From Rossellomorea sp036867415 (GTDB taxonomy: Bacteria > Bacillota > Bacilli > Bacillales > Bacillaceae_B), in the NCBI RefSeq assembly GCF_036867415.1, contig NZ_JBAJHU010000009.1:104583-168582 (forward strand): DNA of 64,000 nucleotides, given 5' to 3'. Made by a program: the position numbers and the translations under genes. Positions 50,697-58,911 of this stretch are shown piece after piece; the stretch's first letter is position 1; each line of letters begins with the position of its first letter. The notes under the pieces are model-generated. The model made no database searches. It saw only the letters and a program-made list of their open reading frames with translations, and was not told the origin of the DNA.

Positions 50697-51689
50697 ATGG
50701 TTCAGCAAATGTTTCATCAATTCCTGCGCTGGCCTTTATTAGTGCGGATTTTTCTCATTGCCATAAGTCTGATGACCATATTCGGGATTCTCATTCACTT
50801 TATCGAACCGGACACATTCCCCTCTTATTTTGATGGGATATGGTGGGCAGTCATTACGATGTCAACTGTCGGGTATGGAGATTTTGTACCTGCATCAACC
50901 GGGGGGAGGATATTTGGAGTTGTACTCATCCTTGTCGGTGCCGGTTTTCTATCTACCTATTTCATTACGCTGGCTACGAATACAGTCATGTCGCAAAATG
51001 CGTATATAGAAGGAAAAGCAACGTTCAAGGGAAAGGATCATGTGGTGATCATCGGTTGGAATGAACGAACAAGGGAGATCATCTCCCAGTTGAGCTCCCT
51101 TCATTTCCGAGGACAGATCATCCTGATTGACGAAACACTCCAACAAAATCCTTACCGCAACCATCATATCCACTTCATAAAAGGAACACCATTTAAGGAT
51201 AAAGTGCTTCAGAAAGCCAGTATGCATGAAGCCTCGATCGCCATCATTACAGCCGATCCGAATCGCAATGAAATGGAAGCCGATATGCACACGGTCCTCA
51301 CGCTGCTCGCGGTTAAAGGCAATCATCCCGATGTCTATACCGTCGTGGAAATCCTCCAGAAGGAACAGGTCGTAAATGCTGAGCGGGCGGGAGCGGACGA
51401 AGTGATTCAAACCAATATGCAGACAAGCTATGTCATGATCAACAGCATCATCTCACAAGGAATGTCAAAGGCGATCCTGAAACTCCTGAATCATCTTAGA
51501 GGCAATCACTTGCAGCTTGTGGCCGTGACTGATGATTGTATCAATGAAACATTTCAGAGCATAAGCAATAGGCTCCTGCAAAAAAATATCATTCTGCTCG
51601 GAATCAAAAAAGGAGAGGAGACATCAGTGAATCCCCCTTTGACAACGCTCGTGGAAGCAAATGACGAACTGCTTGTCATCACAAATTAA
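50697..51689 (+). CDS. yugO: Potassium channel YugO (ion channel domain plus RCK/TrkA-N domain)
   Basis: A 330-residue two-helix potassium channel. Membrane helices at about 15-35 and 75-95 flank the pore loop, with the selectivity filter TVGYGD at 57-62. From about 113 an RCK (TrkA-N) domain follows (VVIIGWNERTREIISQL, a Rossmann fold with a GWNERT loop in place of GxGxxG), ending with a TrkA-C-like segment. In B. subtilis YugO conducts the potassium waves used in biofilm signalling. The next gene is yugN, as in B. subtilis but convergent here. The upstream mstX gene reported with yugO in B. subtilis is not recognisable. Confidence 0.92.
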   Translation: MVQQMFHQFLRWPLLVRIFLIAISLMTIFGILIHFIEPDTFPSYFDGIWWAVITMSTVGYGDFVPASTGGRIFGVVLILVGAGFLSTYFITLATNTVMSQNAYIEGKATFKGKDHVVIIGWNERTREIISQLSSLHFRGQIILIDETLQQNPYRNHHIHFIKGTPFKDKVLQKASMHEASIAIITADPNRNEMEADMHTVLTLLAVKGNHPDVYTVVEILQKEQVVNAERAGADEVIQTNMQTSYVMINSIISQGMSKAILKLLNHLRGNHLQLVAVTDDCINETFQSISNRLLQKNIILLGIKKGEETSVNPPLTTLVEANDELLVITN

Positions 51690-51704
51690 GTCCGAAAGTA
51701 TCAA

Positions 51705-51741
51705 AAAGCTGGACTACCATCAATCGGAGCCAGCTTTTTTT
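51705..51741 (+). terminator. Terminator of yugO
   Basis: AAAGCTGG (51705-51712) pairs with CCAGCTTT (51730-51737), followed by TTTTT. The A-run before it could also serve yugN from the other strand. Confidence 0.88.
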
Positions 51742-51763
51742 GAATGGATTAAATTCTGGACAT

Positions 51764-52171
51764 TTAGTCTGCCTTGATGGTTTCCTCAAGTTCCTTAACA
51801 AGCTCCTTGCCGATATCAACGTACTTGTCGGGCAGGCTTGAATCCGGATCTACAGGCTCGGAAAATTGATTAACCGTCCCCGAGAAATCCCCGGCAGTGG
51901 CAAAATCATCGATCCCCCTTTGATACTTATGCCCAAGCAGGAAGGGCTTCCCAAATTCAACCGTTGCACCTCTCGAATCCAGCTGCCCGTCAACCGACCT
52001 GAAAGGAACACGCAGGAATTGATAGCCAACCTCGTCGTCGATCTTATAATCAAAGTAGCCATGGTCATACTCCCAATTACCGCCGATTGTATAGCCGAGC
52101 GGTTTAAGAAGCTGTTCAAGCTTGTACAGTTCATAATGTTTACCTTCAATAGTCGATGTAAGCTCAATCAC
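51764..52171 (-). CDS. yugN: YugN-like family protein
   Basis: A soluble 135-residue protein of the YugN family; GYTIGGNWEYDHGYFDYKIDD, VGYQFLRVPF and LDSRGATVEFG are the conserved segments. Function unknown. The start is GTG at 52171 with AAGGGG about 10 bp upstream. It belongs to the yugO-yugN-pgi neighbourhood shared with B. subtilis, although here a 360-bp repeat block separates it from pgi. Confidence 0.9.
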   Translation of the reverse strand: MIELTSTIEGKHYELYKLEQLLKPLGYTIGGNWEYDHGYFDYKIDDEVGYQFLRVPFRSVDGQLDSRGATVEFGKPFLLGHKYQRGIDDFATAGDFSGTVNQFSEPVDPDSSLPDKYVDIGKELVKELEETIKAD

Positions 52172-52230
52172 TCAAATCATACCCCTTTCTTTAGGAGTAG
52201 TTTTTCCTAAAGGAGAGGAAAAATGTATAA

Positions 52231-52590
52231 GAAAAGCGGAGGCGACAAGCATAAGACAGGGCAGCCATAAAGGCGCTCTTTGCCTTTTTGGATGCAATGG
52301 CTTATGTCTCGAGCCTCTAGCCGCCGGAGCTGGACAATAGAAAAGCGGAAGGGCTTTGCCAGAGGCGGATGGCATAAGACGAATTGGCCATGAAGGCGTT
52401 CTTTGCCTTCTTGGTCGATTTGGCTTATGACATCCGCCTCTAAGCCCTGTAGCTGGACAATAGAAAAGCGGAGGCGGCTCGCTCAGAGGAGACAAGCATA
52501 AGACAGGGCAGCCATAAAGGCGTTCTTTGCCTTTTTGGATGGCCTGGCTTATGTCTCGAGCCTCTAAGCCCGCCCCGGAACTGGACAATT
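52231..52590. repeat. Dispersed intergenic repeat, family 2, three tandem copies
   Basis: Three head-to-tail units of 108-130 bp: about 52231-52338, 52339-52460 and 52461-52590. Each opens with AGAAAAGCGGA, contains CATAAGAC...GGCGTTCTTTGCCTT (or GGCGCTCTTTGCCTT) and ends with AGCTGGACAAT or AACTGGACAAT. Inside each unit the two halves are complementary (CATAAGAC with CTTATG), so each can fold into a hairpin. A broken copy lies in the other repeat family at about 9785-9846. The 138-codon frame across this block is not a gene. Confidence 0.88.
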
Positions 52591-52617
52591 CTCAAATGAT
52601 ACTTATACTTTTTTTGT

Positions 52618-52656
52618 ATAAAAAAAGAGCGCGGAGAATCGAACCTCCCGCGCTCT
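52618..52656 (-). terminator. Terminator of pgi
   Basis: AGAGCGCGG (52626-52634) pairs with CCGCGCTCT (52648-52656). The minus strand continues TTTTTTTATAC. It lies 12 bp after the pgi stop. Confidence 0.93.
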
Positions 52657-52668
52657 ATATGATGACAT

Positions 52669-54018
52669 TTATTTTAGACGTTTTTCGAGTTCTGCTTTCT
52701 TTTCTTCAAATCCAGGTTTCCCAAGAAGCGCAAACATGTTCACTTTATATGCTTCAACTCCTGGCTGATCAAATGGATTGACGCCAAGAAGATATCCGCT
52801 CATCGCACAAGCTTTTTCGAAGAAGTAAACCAGGTAGCCAAATGTGTAAGCATCCATCGCCGGAATTTCCACGATCAGGTTCGGTACTCCTCCATCGGTA
52901 TGAGCCAGGAGGGTTCCTTCGAATGCTTTGTTATTTACAAAATCAACCGTTTCGCCTGCCAGATAGTTCAGACCGTCAAGATCACTGTCCGCTTTTTCAA
53001 TCTTCAACTCGTGACGGGGTTCCTGAACTTTGATGACTGTCTCAAACAGATCGCGGCGGCCTTCCTGCACATATTGTCCAAGAGAGTGAAGATCTGTCGA
53101 GAAGTTAGCCGATGAAGGGAAAATCCCTTTCTGGTCTTTTCCTTCACTTTCGCCGAACAACTGCTTCCACCACTCGGAGAAATATTGTAATCCCGGCTCA
53201 TAGTTGATCAGCATTTCGATTGTCTTTCCTTTGTTGTAAAGAACATTCCGTACAACTGCGTATTGATAAGCAGGGTTTTCAGTCAGTTCAGACTTGCTGA
53301 AGTCTTCGCGTGCCTCTGCAGCACCCTTCATCATCTGTTCGATTTCAACTCCGCTTACAGCAATCGGAAGCAATCCTACTGCTGTAAGGACAGAGTAACG
53401 ACCGCCTACATCATCCGGTACGACAAATGTTTCATAGCCTTCGTCGTTTGCCAGTGTTTTGAGGGCACCCTTCGATTTATCCGTTGTCGCGTAAATACGT
53501 TTGCGCGATTCTTCCACACCATACTTCTCTTCAAGCATCTTACGGAAGATCCGGAAAGCAATCGCCGGCTCGGTTGTTGTACCTGATTTCGAAATCACAT
53601 TGATCGAGAAATCTTTTCCTTCTAGAAGATCCATCAAATCTTTCATGTAAGTAGAGCTGATATTCTGCCCAAGGAATAGTACCTGCGGAGTTGACCGTTT
53701 CTCTTTAGGAAGGGCATTGTAAAAACTGTGATTCAGCATTTCGATCGCAGCACGCGCTCCCAGATAAGATCCGCCGATTCCGATGACGAGCAGGACATCA
53801 GAATCACTCTTGATTTTTTCAGCAGATTTCTGAATCCGGGAAAATTCTTCTGTATCGTAATCTACAGGAAGATCGACCCATCCCAGGAAGTCATTTCCTG
53901 CACCTGTTTGTTCGTGTAATGAATGATGTGCAACTTTCACTGCATCACTTAAGTATGTAAGTTCATGTTCCCCAAAAAACGATAGCGCTTTTGAATAATC
54001 AAAACGAATGTGTGTCAT
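52669..54018 (-). CDS. pgi: Glucose-6-phosphate isomerase
   Basis: A cytoplasmic enzyme of 449 residues that interconverts glucose 6-phosphate and fructose 6-phosphate in glycolysis. The sequence starts THIRFDYSKAL as in B. subtilis Pgi. Family motifs: VIGIGGSYLGARAAIEML, VISKSGTTTEPAIAFR and the C-terminal NPFDQPGVEAYK with its catalytic Lys. Length is that of the short bacterial form. The second of two in-frame ATGs (54018) lies 6 bp after GGAGG and is chosen over 54024, which overlaps it. The gene also connects with the carbohydrate locus metabolically, since glucose 1-phosphate from the GH94 enzyme must pass through glucose 6-phosphate. Confidence 0.97.
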   Translation of the reverse strand: MTHIRFDYSKALSFFGEHELTYLSDAVKVAHHSLHEQTGAGNDFLGWVDLPVDYDTEEFSRIQKSAEKIKSDSDVLLVIGIGGSYLGARAAIEMLNHSFYNALPKEKRSTPQVLFLGQNISSTYMKDLMDLLEGKDFSINVISKSGTTTEPAIAFRIFRKMLEEKYGVEESRKRIYATTDKSKGALKTLANDEGYETFVVPDDVGGRYSVLTAVGLLPIAVSGVEIEQMMKGAAEAREDFSKSELTENPAYQYAVVRNVLYNKGKTIEMLINYEPGLQYFSEWWKQLFGESEGKDQKGIFPSSANFSTDLHSLGQYVQEGRRDLFETVIKVQEPRHELKIEKADSDLDGLNYLAGETVDFVNNKAFEGTLLAHTDGGVPNLIVEIPAMDAYTFGYLVYFFEKACAMSGYLLGVNPFDQPGVEAYKVNMFALLGKPGFEEKKAELEKRLK

Positions 54019-54144
54019 AACCATCCTCCGATTAAAATATTTTTCTTCTATCTCACTTTATCGGATGCTGAGACGATAATCAAGAACGCCCCCTTTTTGA
54101 AAGCGCACTCATCTAAATTTTTTTATAAATGGACGTTTCCTGCT

Positions 54145-54173
54145 GAAAAAAAGAGCAGCCATAAAAGCTGCCC
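54145..54173 (-). terminator. Terminator of the alcohol dehydrogenase gene
   Basis: GAGCAGC (54153-54159) and GCTGCCC (54167-54173) form the stem with one mismatch. The minus strand then reads CTTTTTTTCAGC. Confidence 0.88.
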
Positions 54174-54188
54174 TTTTCAGATGGAATA

Positions 54189-55352
54189 TTATAAAGAGGC
54201 TCTCAAAATGGAAAGAACGTCTTGTTTGTTCAGCTTGTTGAAGTTGCCGAATTCTCCATTAATCATTGCTTTGTCGGCCATGACGTCCAGTTTGCTGTCG
54301 TCGATTTCATAGTCGGCAAGACTTGACGGGGCACCGATTGAGCTCCAGAATTCACGGAGCTTGCTGATTCCTTCAAGTGCAGTTTCTTCATCCGTTTTTC
54401 CAGTCGGATCGACATCAAACACGCGCTCGGCCATTTGGGCAAAGCGTGATGGATTCACCTTCAGGTTATGTTTCATCCAGTTCGGGAAGAGGATTGCAAG
54501 ACCGCCGGCGTGAGGGATATCATACACAGCTGATACCGCATGCTCGATGTTGTGGCTAGCCCAGTCTCCGCGATAGCCCATTTGAAGCATTCCATTTAAC
54601 GCGATCGTACCTGAGTAAAGGATCGTTTCACGAAGCTCATAATTCTCAAGGTCATTGAGCAATTTAGGAGCCGCTTCGATAACCGTTCTTAATGTGCTTT
54701 CACACATACGATCCTGTAAAGGTGTGTTTGCTGCATCGTTAAAATACTGTTCAAATACGTGAGACATCATATCAACCATACCGTAAACAGTGTGGTTTTT
54801 AGGAACCGTGAACGTGTTCACCGGATCCAGGATCGAGAACTGCGGGAAAGTCACAGGGCTTCCCCAACCGTATTTCTCCTGGGTTTCCCAATTTGTGATA
54901 ACGGATCCTGCATTCATTTCAGATCCTGTTGCAGCAAGCGTCAGCACTGTTCCGAACGGAAGTGCTTCGTGGGCAGCGGCTTTCTTCGTGACAAGATCCC
55001 ATGCATCTCCGTCATACTTCGCTCCGGCTGCAATCGCTTTTGTACAATCGATGACACTTCCGCCGCCGACAGCAAGCAGGAAGTCGATATCGTTATCTTT
55101 ACAGATTTTGACCCCTTCTCTCACAGAAGAAAGACGCGGGTTCGGATCTACACCGGGAAGCTCATGCACTTGTGCATCAATACTATTTAAAATGGTTACC
55201 ACTTCATCATACAGGCCATTACGTTTAATGCTTCCTCCGCCATAAACCAGAAGCACTTTCTTTCCATATTGAGGTACCAAATCTTTCAATTGTTCAACTT
55301 GACCCTTACCAAAAATCAGCTTAGTCGGATTATAAAAAGTAAAAGTATTCAT
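54189..55352 (-). CDS. Iron-containing alcohol dehydrogenase (butanol dehydrogenase-like, YugJ/YugK)
   Basis: A 387-residue group III dehydrogenase. FYNPTKLIFGKGQVEQL is the typical start of the BDH subfamily; GGGSVIDCTKAIAAG binds the nucleotide, TLAATGSEMN is the conserved central motif, and iron ligands lie in the MVDMMSHVFEQYF and HNIEHAVSAVYDIPHAGGLA segments. It reduces aldehydes such as butyraldehyde with NAD(P)H. Its place after pgi and before yuzA equals that of yugJ/yugK in B. subtilis, where two copies exist; only one is here, so I give no symbol. AAAGGAGG precedes the ATG. Confidence 0.93.
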   Translation of the reverse strand: MNTFTFYNPTKLIFGKGQVEQLKDLVPQYGKKVLLVYGGGSIKRNGLYDEVVTILNSIDAQVHELPGVDPNPRLSSVREGVKICKDNDIDFLLAVGGGSVIDCTKAIAAGAKYDGDAWDLVTKKAAAHEALPFGTVLTLAATGSEMNAGSVITNWETQEKYGWGSPVTFPQFSILDPVNTFTVPKNHTVYGMVDMMSHVFEQYFNDAANTPLQDRMCESTLRTVIEAAPKLLNDLENYELRETILYSGTIALNGMLQMGYRGDWASHNIEHAVSAVYDIPHAGGLAILFPNWMKHNLKVNPSRFAQMAERVFDVDPTGKTDEETALEGISKLREFWSSIGAPSSLADYEIDDSKLDVMADKAMINGEFGNFNKLNKQDVLSILRASL

Positions 55353-55544
55353 CTTTTTGTTACCTCCTTTAATAATGACGGGTTCCCTGACTGACGGAAA
55401 ACCGATTCATCCACCATTCTATTATCGAATATATCTTTCCCAAAATGCAAAGAACTTGCACACAGAAAAACTTTCTTGGCTGGAATAAGAATAAAAAGGT
55501 TGGACACCTTATAAATGAGCCATTGTTTAAGGAGGAAAAATGAC

Positions 55545-55778
55545 ATGAGTGGAATTCAACGTATTGCTTTGGTTCTAACGATTATCGGTGCCATTAACTG
55601 GGGGCTGATCGGATTCTTCCAATTTGACCTTGTAGCGGCCATTTTCGGTGGACAAGATTCTGCTTTATCCCGTATCATCTACGGTTTAGTAGGAATCGCC
55701 GGTCTCATAAATCTTGGATTATTATTCAAACCAACAGAAGAGATTGAAAGAGAGCCACATACAGAACCAACACGCTAG
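55545..55778 (+). CDS. yuzA: DUF378 small membrane protein YuzA
   Basis: A 77-residue protein with two membrane helices and the DUF378 signature INWGLIGFFQFDLVAAIFGG followed by SRIIYGLVGIAGL. AAGGAGG lies 9 bp before the ATG at 55545; the ten upstream codons in frame contain the ribosome binding site. Function unknown. Divergent from the alcohol dehydrogenase gene, as in B. subtilis. Confidence 0.92.
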   Translation: MSGIQRIALVLTIIGAINWGLIGFFQFDLVAAIFGGQDSALSRIIYGLVGIAGLINLGLLFKPTEEIEREPHTEPTR

Positions 55779-55790
55779 TCTGAAGATAAA

Positions 55791-55838
55791 GGGCCACTCT
55801 CATTGCTTTAAAATAAAATGGGGATGGCCCCTTTTTTT
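55791..55838 (+). terminator. Terminator of yuzA
   Basis: GGGCCA (55791-55796) pairs with TGGCCC (55825-55830) with further pairing inside (CTC/GGG region), followed by CTTTTTTT. Confidence 0.82.
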
Positions 55839-55887
55839 ATTTGTTAAAGTGCAGACCGCCTCCATATATGATCCTCCGGCAAAATCG

Positions 55888-55919
55888 AAAAAAGCGGCTC
55901 CCCTCTAATAGTGAGCCGC
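55888..55919 (-). terminator. Terminator of the aldehyde dehydrogenase gene
   Basis: GCGGCTC (55894-55900) pairs with GAGCCGC (55913-55919). The minus strand continues TTTTTTCGATTTT. It lies 8 bp after the stop. Confidence 0.88.
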
Positions 55920-55926
55920 CTCCATA

Positions 55927-57324
55927 TCATTTCAGAAGTTTTTTCAGTACCTTCAATCCAAATTTAGCATTGGGATATCTGAAACTGAAATCAAATTTGG
56001 TTGTTTGTTTCAAAATGCTTTTGTAATGGGAAAACGCCGCAAAGCTTGATTCTCCGTGATAATTGCCGATTCCGCTTTCGCCAACTCCGCCGAAGGGAAG
56101 ATAGGGAGTCGCCAGATGCATGAGTGTGTCATTCACGCAGCCTCCTCCATATGAGATGGAATTGTTCACTTTATCGGACACATGATCTTCGCTTGTAAAT
56201 AAGTAAAGCGCCAACGGCTTTGGGCGGTCATTGATAAACCTGATAACTTCGTCGAGATCTTCATATTCCATCAACGGAAATATCGGCCCAAAAATTTCAT
56301 CCTGCATGACCGGGACGGTATCGTCTTTCGGGACCATAAGGGTCGGTTCGATTTTAAGACTCGCATGATCGACACTGCCGCCTGTCAAAATATCACCGTC
56401 CTGAAGGTAGCCTGTCAATCGATTGAAGTGACGCTCATTCACGATTCTTCCGTACGTGTCATTCGTAAGTGGATTCTTTCCGTAAAATCCCATAATGGCT
56501 TTCTGGAATTCCTGTATGAATTCTTCCTTTACTTCTTTGTGAATGAAAAGATAATCAGGGGCCACACATGTCTGCCCCGCATTCGTCACTTTACCGAAAG
56601 CGACCCGTTTAGCAGCAAGAGGAACATTGGCTGTTTCGTCTATGATACACGGGCTTTTTCCCCCGAGTTCTAACGTGACCGGAATCAACTGCTTCGCTGC
56701 CGCTTCCATGATTACTTTGCCCACCGGCACACTTCCAGTGAAGAAAATATAATCAAAGTACTGTTCCAAAAGCAGCTGTGTCGTTTCTACGCCGCCTTCA
56801 ATGACAGTAATATATTCCGGATCAAAATGTGAATCGATCAGACCCGTAATCAGGTTGGACGTATGCGGCGTCAGCTCCGAAGGCTTTATGATCGCTGTAT
56901 TCCCAGCAGCAATGGCCCCTATGATCGGCGAGAGGGCAAGTTGCAAAGGATAATTCCAAGGAGCGATGATGAGCGCTGCCCCGTATGGCTCCGGTACTTT
57001 ATACGCTTTGGATCCGACGTGCGTTTTCGCCGTTTTTACTTTAACGGGGGCAGACCATTCGTCGATATGCTTCAATGTGAACCGGATCTCTTCGAGGAGG
57101 ATTCCGATTTCAGTTGTATAGGTCTCCATTTCGGATTTATTCAGGTCCTGCTTTAAAGCGAGCAGGATTTCTTTTTCATTTTCTTTTATGACATCAGCCA
57201 GTTTTTCAAGCGTCTGCTTTCGGACATCGAGGGGCTTCGTCTTCCCTTCTTTGTAAAATTGTTTCTGCTTGTCTACTGCGGATTGTATGGCTTCCCGGGA
57301 TGCTTCTTCGATTACTGCAGTCAA
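55927..57324 (-). CDS. Class 3-type aldehyde dehydrogenase (YwdH-like)
   Basis: A 465-residue NAD(P)-dependent aldehyde dehydrogenase of the short class 3 type. Landmarks: APWNYPLQLALSPIIGAIAAGN (cofactor site), FFTGSVPVGK, catalytic Glu in LELGGKSPC and Cys in NAGQTCVAPDYL, and the C-terminal PFGGVGESGIGNYHG. A hydrophobic/basic C-terminal tail (KFGLKVLKKLLK) resembles the membrane-associating tails of fatty aldehyde dehydrogenases. The start is TTG with GGAGGG upstream. Likely physiological substrates are medium- or long-chain aldehydes; it does not seem part of an operon. Confidence 0.92.
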   Translation of the reverse strand: MTAVIEEASREAIQSAVDKQKQFYKEGKTKPLDVRKQTLEKLADVIKENEKEILLALKQDLNKSEMETYTTEIGILLEEIRFTLKHIDEWSAPVKVKTAKTHVGSKAYKVPEPYGAALIIAPWNYPLQLALSPIIGAIAAGNTAIIKPSELTPHTSNLITGLIDSHFDPEYITVIEGGVETTQLLLEQYFDYIFFTGSVPVGKVIMEAAAKQLIPVTLELGGKSPCIIDETANVPLAAKRVAFGKVTNAGQTCVAPDYLFIHKEVKEEFIQEFQKAIMGFYGKNPLTNDTYGRIVNERHFNRLTGYLQDGDILTGGSVDHASLKIEPTLMVPKDDTVPVMQDEIFGPIFPLMEYEDLDEVIRFINDRPKPLALYLFTSEDHVSDKVNNSISYGGGCVNDTLMHLATPYLPFGGVGESGIGNYHGESSFAAFSHYKSILKQTTKFDFSFRYPNAKFGLKVLKKLLK

Positions 57325-57420
57325 TAAGATCCCTCCTGCGATTCATATAAAATAAATTTATATTAAATATAGCATGAATGACCGGATTAATACGTATGTT
57401 AACCACTGAAAAACGAAAGA

Positions 57421-57460
57421 ACCTGCCTCCGATTAAAATCGAAGACAGGTTCCTTTTTAT
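57421..57460. terminator. Terminator of the glutamate dehydrogenase gene
   Basis: ACCTGCCTCCGAT (57421-57433) pairs with ATCGAAGACAGGT (57438-57450) with two mismatches and loop TAAA. Plus strand follows with TCCTTTTTAT; the minus strand is also T-rich. Confidence 0.82.
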
Positions 57461-57469
57461 TTAACGGGG

Positions 57470-58714
57470 TTATACCCAACCTCTGAATCTTGATGCCTCT
57501 GCCATCTTGCGTGCGCCGACCATGTATGCGGCAAGGCGCATATTGACCCGGCGATTCTGGGATGTTTCGTATACATTGTTGAAAGCATCAATAAGTTTAG
57601 CTTCAAGTTTCTCGTTTACTTCTGCTTCAGACCAGTAATACCCTTGATTATTCTGAACCCACTCGAAGTAGGATACCGTTACTCCCCCTGCACTTGCCAG
57701 TACATCGGGAACAAGCAGGATCCCTCTTTCAGATAGGATGCGCGTTGCTTCAAGAGTAGTCGGACCATTTGCAGCTTCTACCACAATGGATGCTTTAATG
57801 TCATGAACATTCTTTTCAGTGATTTGATTCGATATCGCTGCCGGAACAAGGATATCACAATCAAGCTCCAATAGTTCTTTGTTCGAGATCGTGTTTTCGA
57901 ATAATGTTGTGACGGTCCCGAAACTGTCACGGCGGTCCAATAGATAATCAATATCCAGCCCTGCAGGATCGTGAAGTGCACCGTGAGCATCAGAGATGGC
58001 TATCACCTTTGCGCCTGCATCATGCATGAATTTCGCCAGGAAGCTTCCTGCGTTTCCGAATCCCTGGATGACGACGCGTGCACCCTTGATGTCAATGCCC
58101 CGCTTCTTCGCTGCCTGATCGATGCAGATGGTCACCCCTTGAGCCGTTGCTTTTTCACGACCTTGAGAACCGCCAAGCACGATCGGTTTCCCGGTGATGA
58201 AACCAGGTGAATCATTTTCACGAAGACGGCTGTACTCATCCATCATCCATGCCATGATCTGCGAGTTGGTATATACGTCAGGTGCAGGAATGTCCTTTGT
58301 TGGTCCTACGATCTGACTGATTGCACGTACATAACCGCGGCTTAACTTTTCAAGTTCAGTGAAAGACATCGTACGGGGATCACATATGATCCCGCCTTTT
58401 CCTCCGCCGTATGGCAGATCGACGATCCCGCATTTTAGACTCATCCACATGGATAAAGCCTTTACTTCTTCCTCATCCACCTCAGGGTGAAAACGCACGC
58501 CTCCCTTGGTCGGACCGACTGCATCGTTATGCTGCGCACGATAACCGGTAAACACCTTGATGCTTCCATCATCCATGCGCACCGGAATCCGGACAGTCAA
58601 CATGCGGATCGGCTCTTTCAAGAGTTCATACATTTCCTCGGAGTAACCGAGTTTTGATAAAGCATCATTAATGACATGCTGTGTAGAAGTAAACAGATTA
58701 AGGTTTTCTCCCAT
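57470..58714 (-). CDS. rocG: NAD-dependent glutamate dehydrogenase (RocG/GudB type)
   Basis: A 414-residue catabolic glutamate dehydrogenase that deaminates glutamate to 2-oxoglutarate, last step of arginine, ornithine and proline breakdown. Nearly every conserved block of B. subtilis RocG and GudB is present: GYRAQHNDAVGPTKGGVRFHP, catalytic Lys in LKCGIVDLPYGGGKGGI, PAPDVYTNSQIMAWMMDEYS, GFGNAGSFLAKF and the C-terminal RLAAYMVGARKMAEASRFRGW. Both paralogues fit; adjacency to rocD and rocA favours the roc name. The start could be 58714 or the ATG at 58723; neither has ideally spaced AGAGG. The active-site region shows no GudB-type tripeptide duplication that I can see. Confidence 0.93.
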   Translation of the reverse strand: MGENLNLFTSTQHVINDALSKLGYSEEMYELLKEPIRMLTVRIPVRMDDGSIKVFTGYRAQHNDAVGPTKGGVRFHPEVDEEEVKALSMWMSLKCGIVDLPYGGGKGGIICDPRTMSFTELEKLSRGYVRAISQIVGPTKDIPAPDVYTNSQIMAWMMDEYSRLRENDSPGFITGKPIVLGGSQGREKATAQGVTICIDQAAKKRGIDIKGARVVIQGFGNAGSFLAKFMHDAGAKVIAISDAHGALHDPAGLDIDYLLDRRDSFGTVTTLFENTISNKELLELDCDILVPAAISNQITEKNVHDIKASIVVEAANGPTTLEATRILSERGILLVPDVLASAGGVTVSYFEWVQNNQGYYWSEAEVNEKLEAKLIDAFNNVYETSQNRRVNMRLAAYMVGARKMAEASRFRGWV

Positions 58715-58814
58715 TTTAAACATTCGCCTCTTTATTATGTGATCTGAAACGTAGTAATTGTAACACATTACCTTGTACGAAACCATTAACATTTCAAAAA
58801 ATATTCATTCTTTT

Positions 58815-58826
58815 TAAAGCGCTTTA
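58815..58826. promoter_or_regulatory. cre-like palindrome upstream of rocG
   Basis: TAAAGCGCTTTA, within a looser CATGTAAAGCGCTTTAAAAA on the minus strand, about 100 bp before the rocG start. It keeps the AAAGCGCTTT heart of CcpA cre sites but the outer TG/CA positions are off by one. CcpA repression of rocG is known in B. subtilis. Confidence 0.4.
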
Positions 58827-58911
58827 CATGGACACTAATTATCTATTCAAAGATATGGGGAAACGTGAATTTCACGCTATTTCCCGGCTTACGCCCAAGT
58901 ATGTTTCCACC

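Noticed and set aside
52172..52588. 138-codon minus-strand open frame
   Set aside because: It lies entirely in the family 2 repeat block, has internal repetition matching the repeat units, low-complexity Pro/Arg/Cys composition and no family resemblance.
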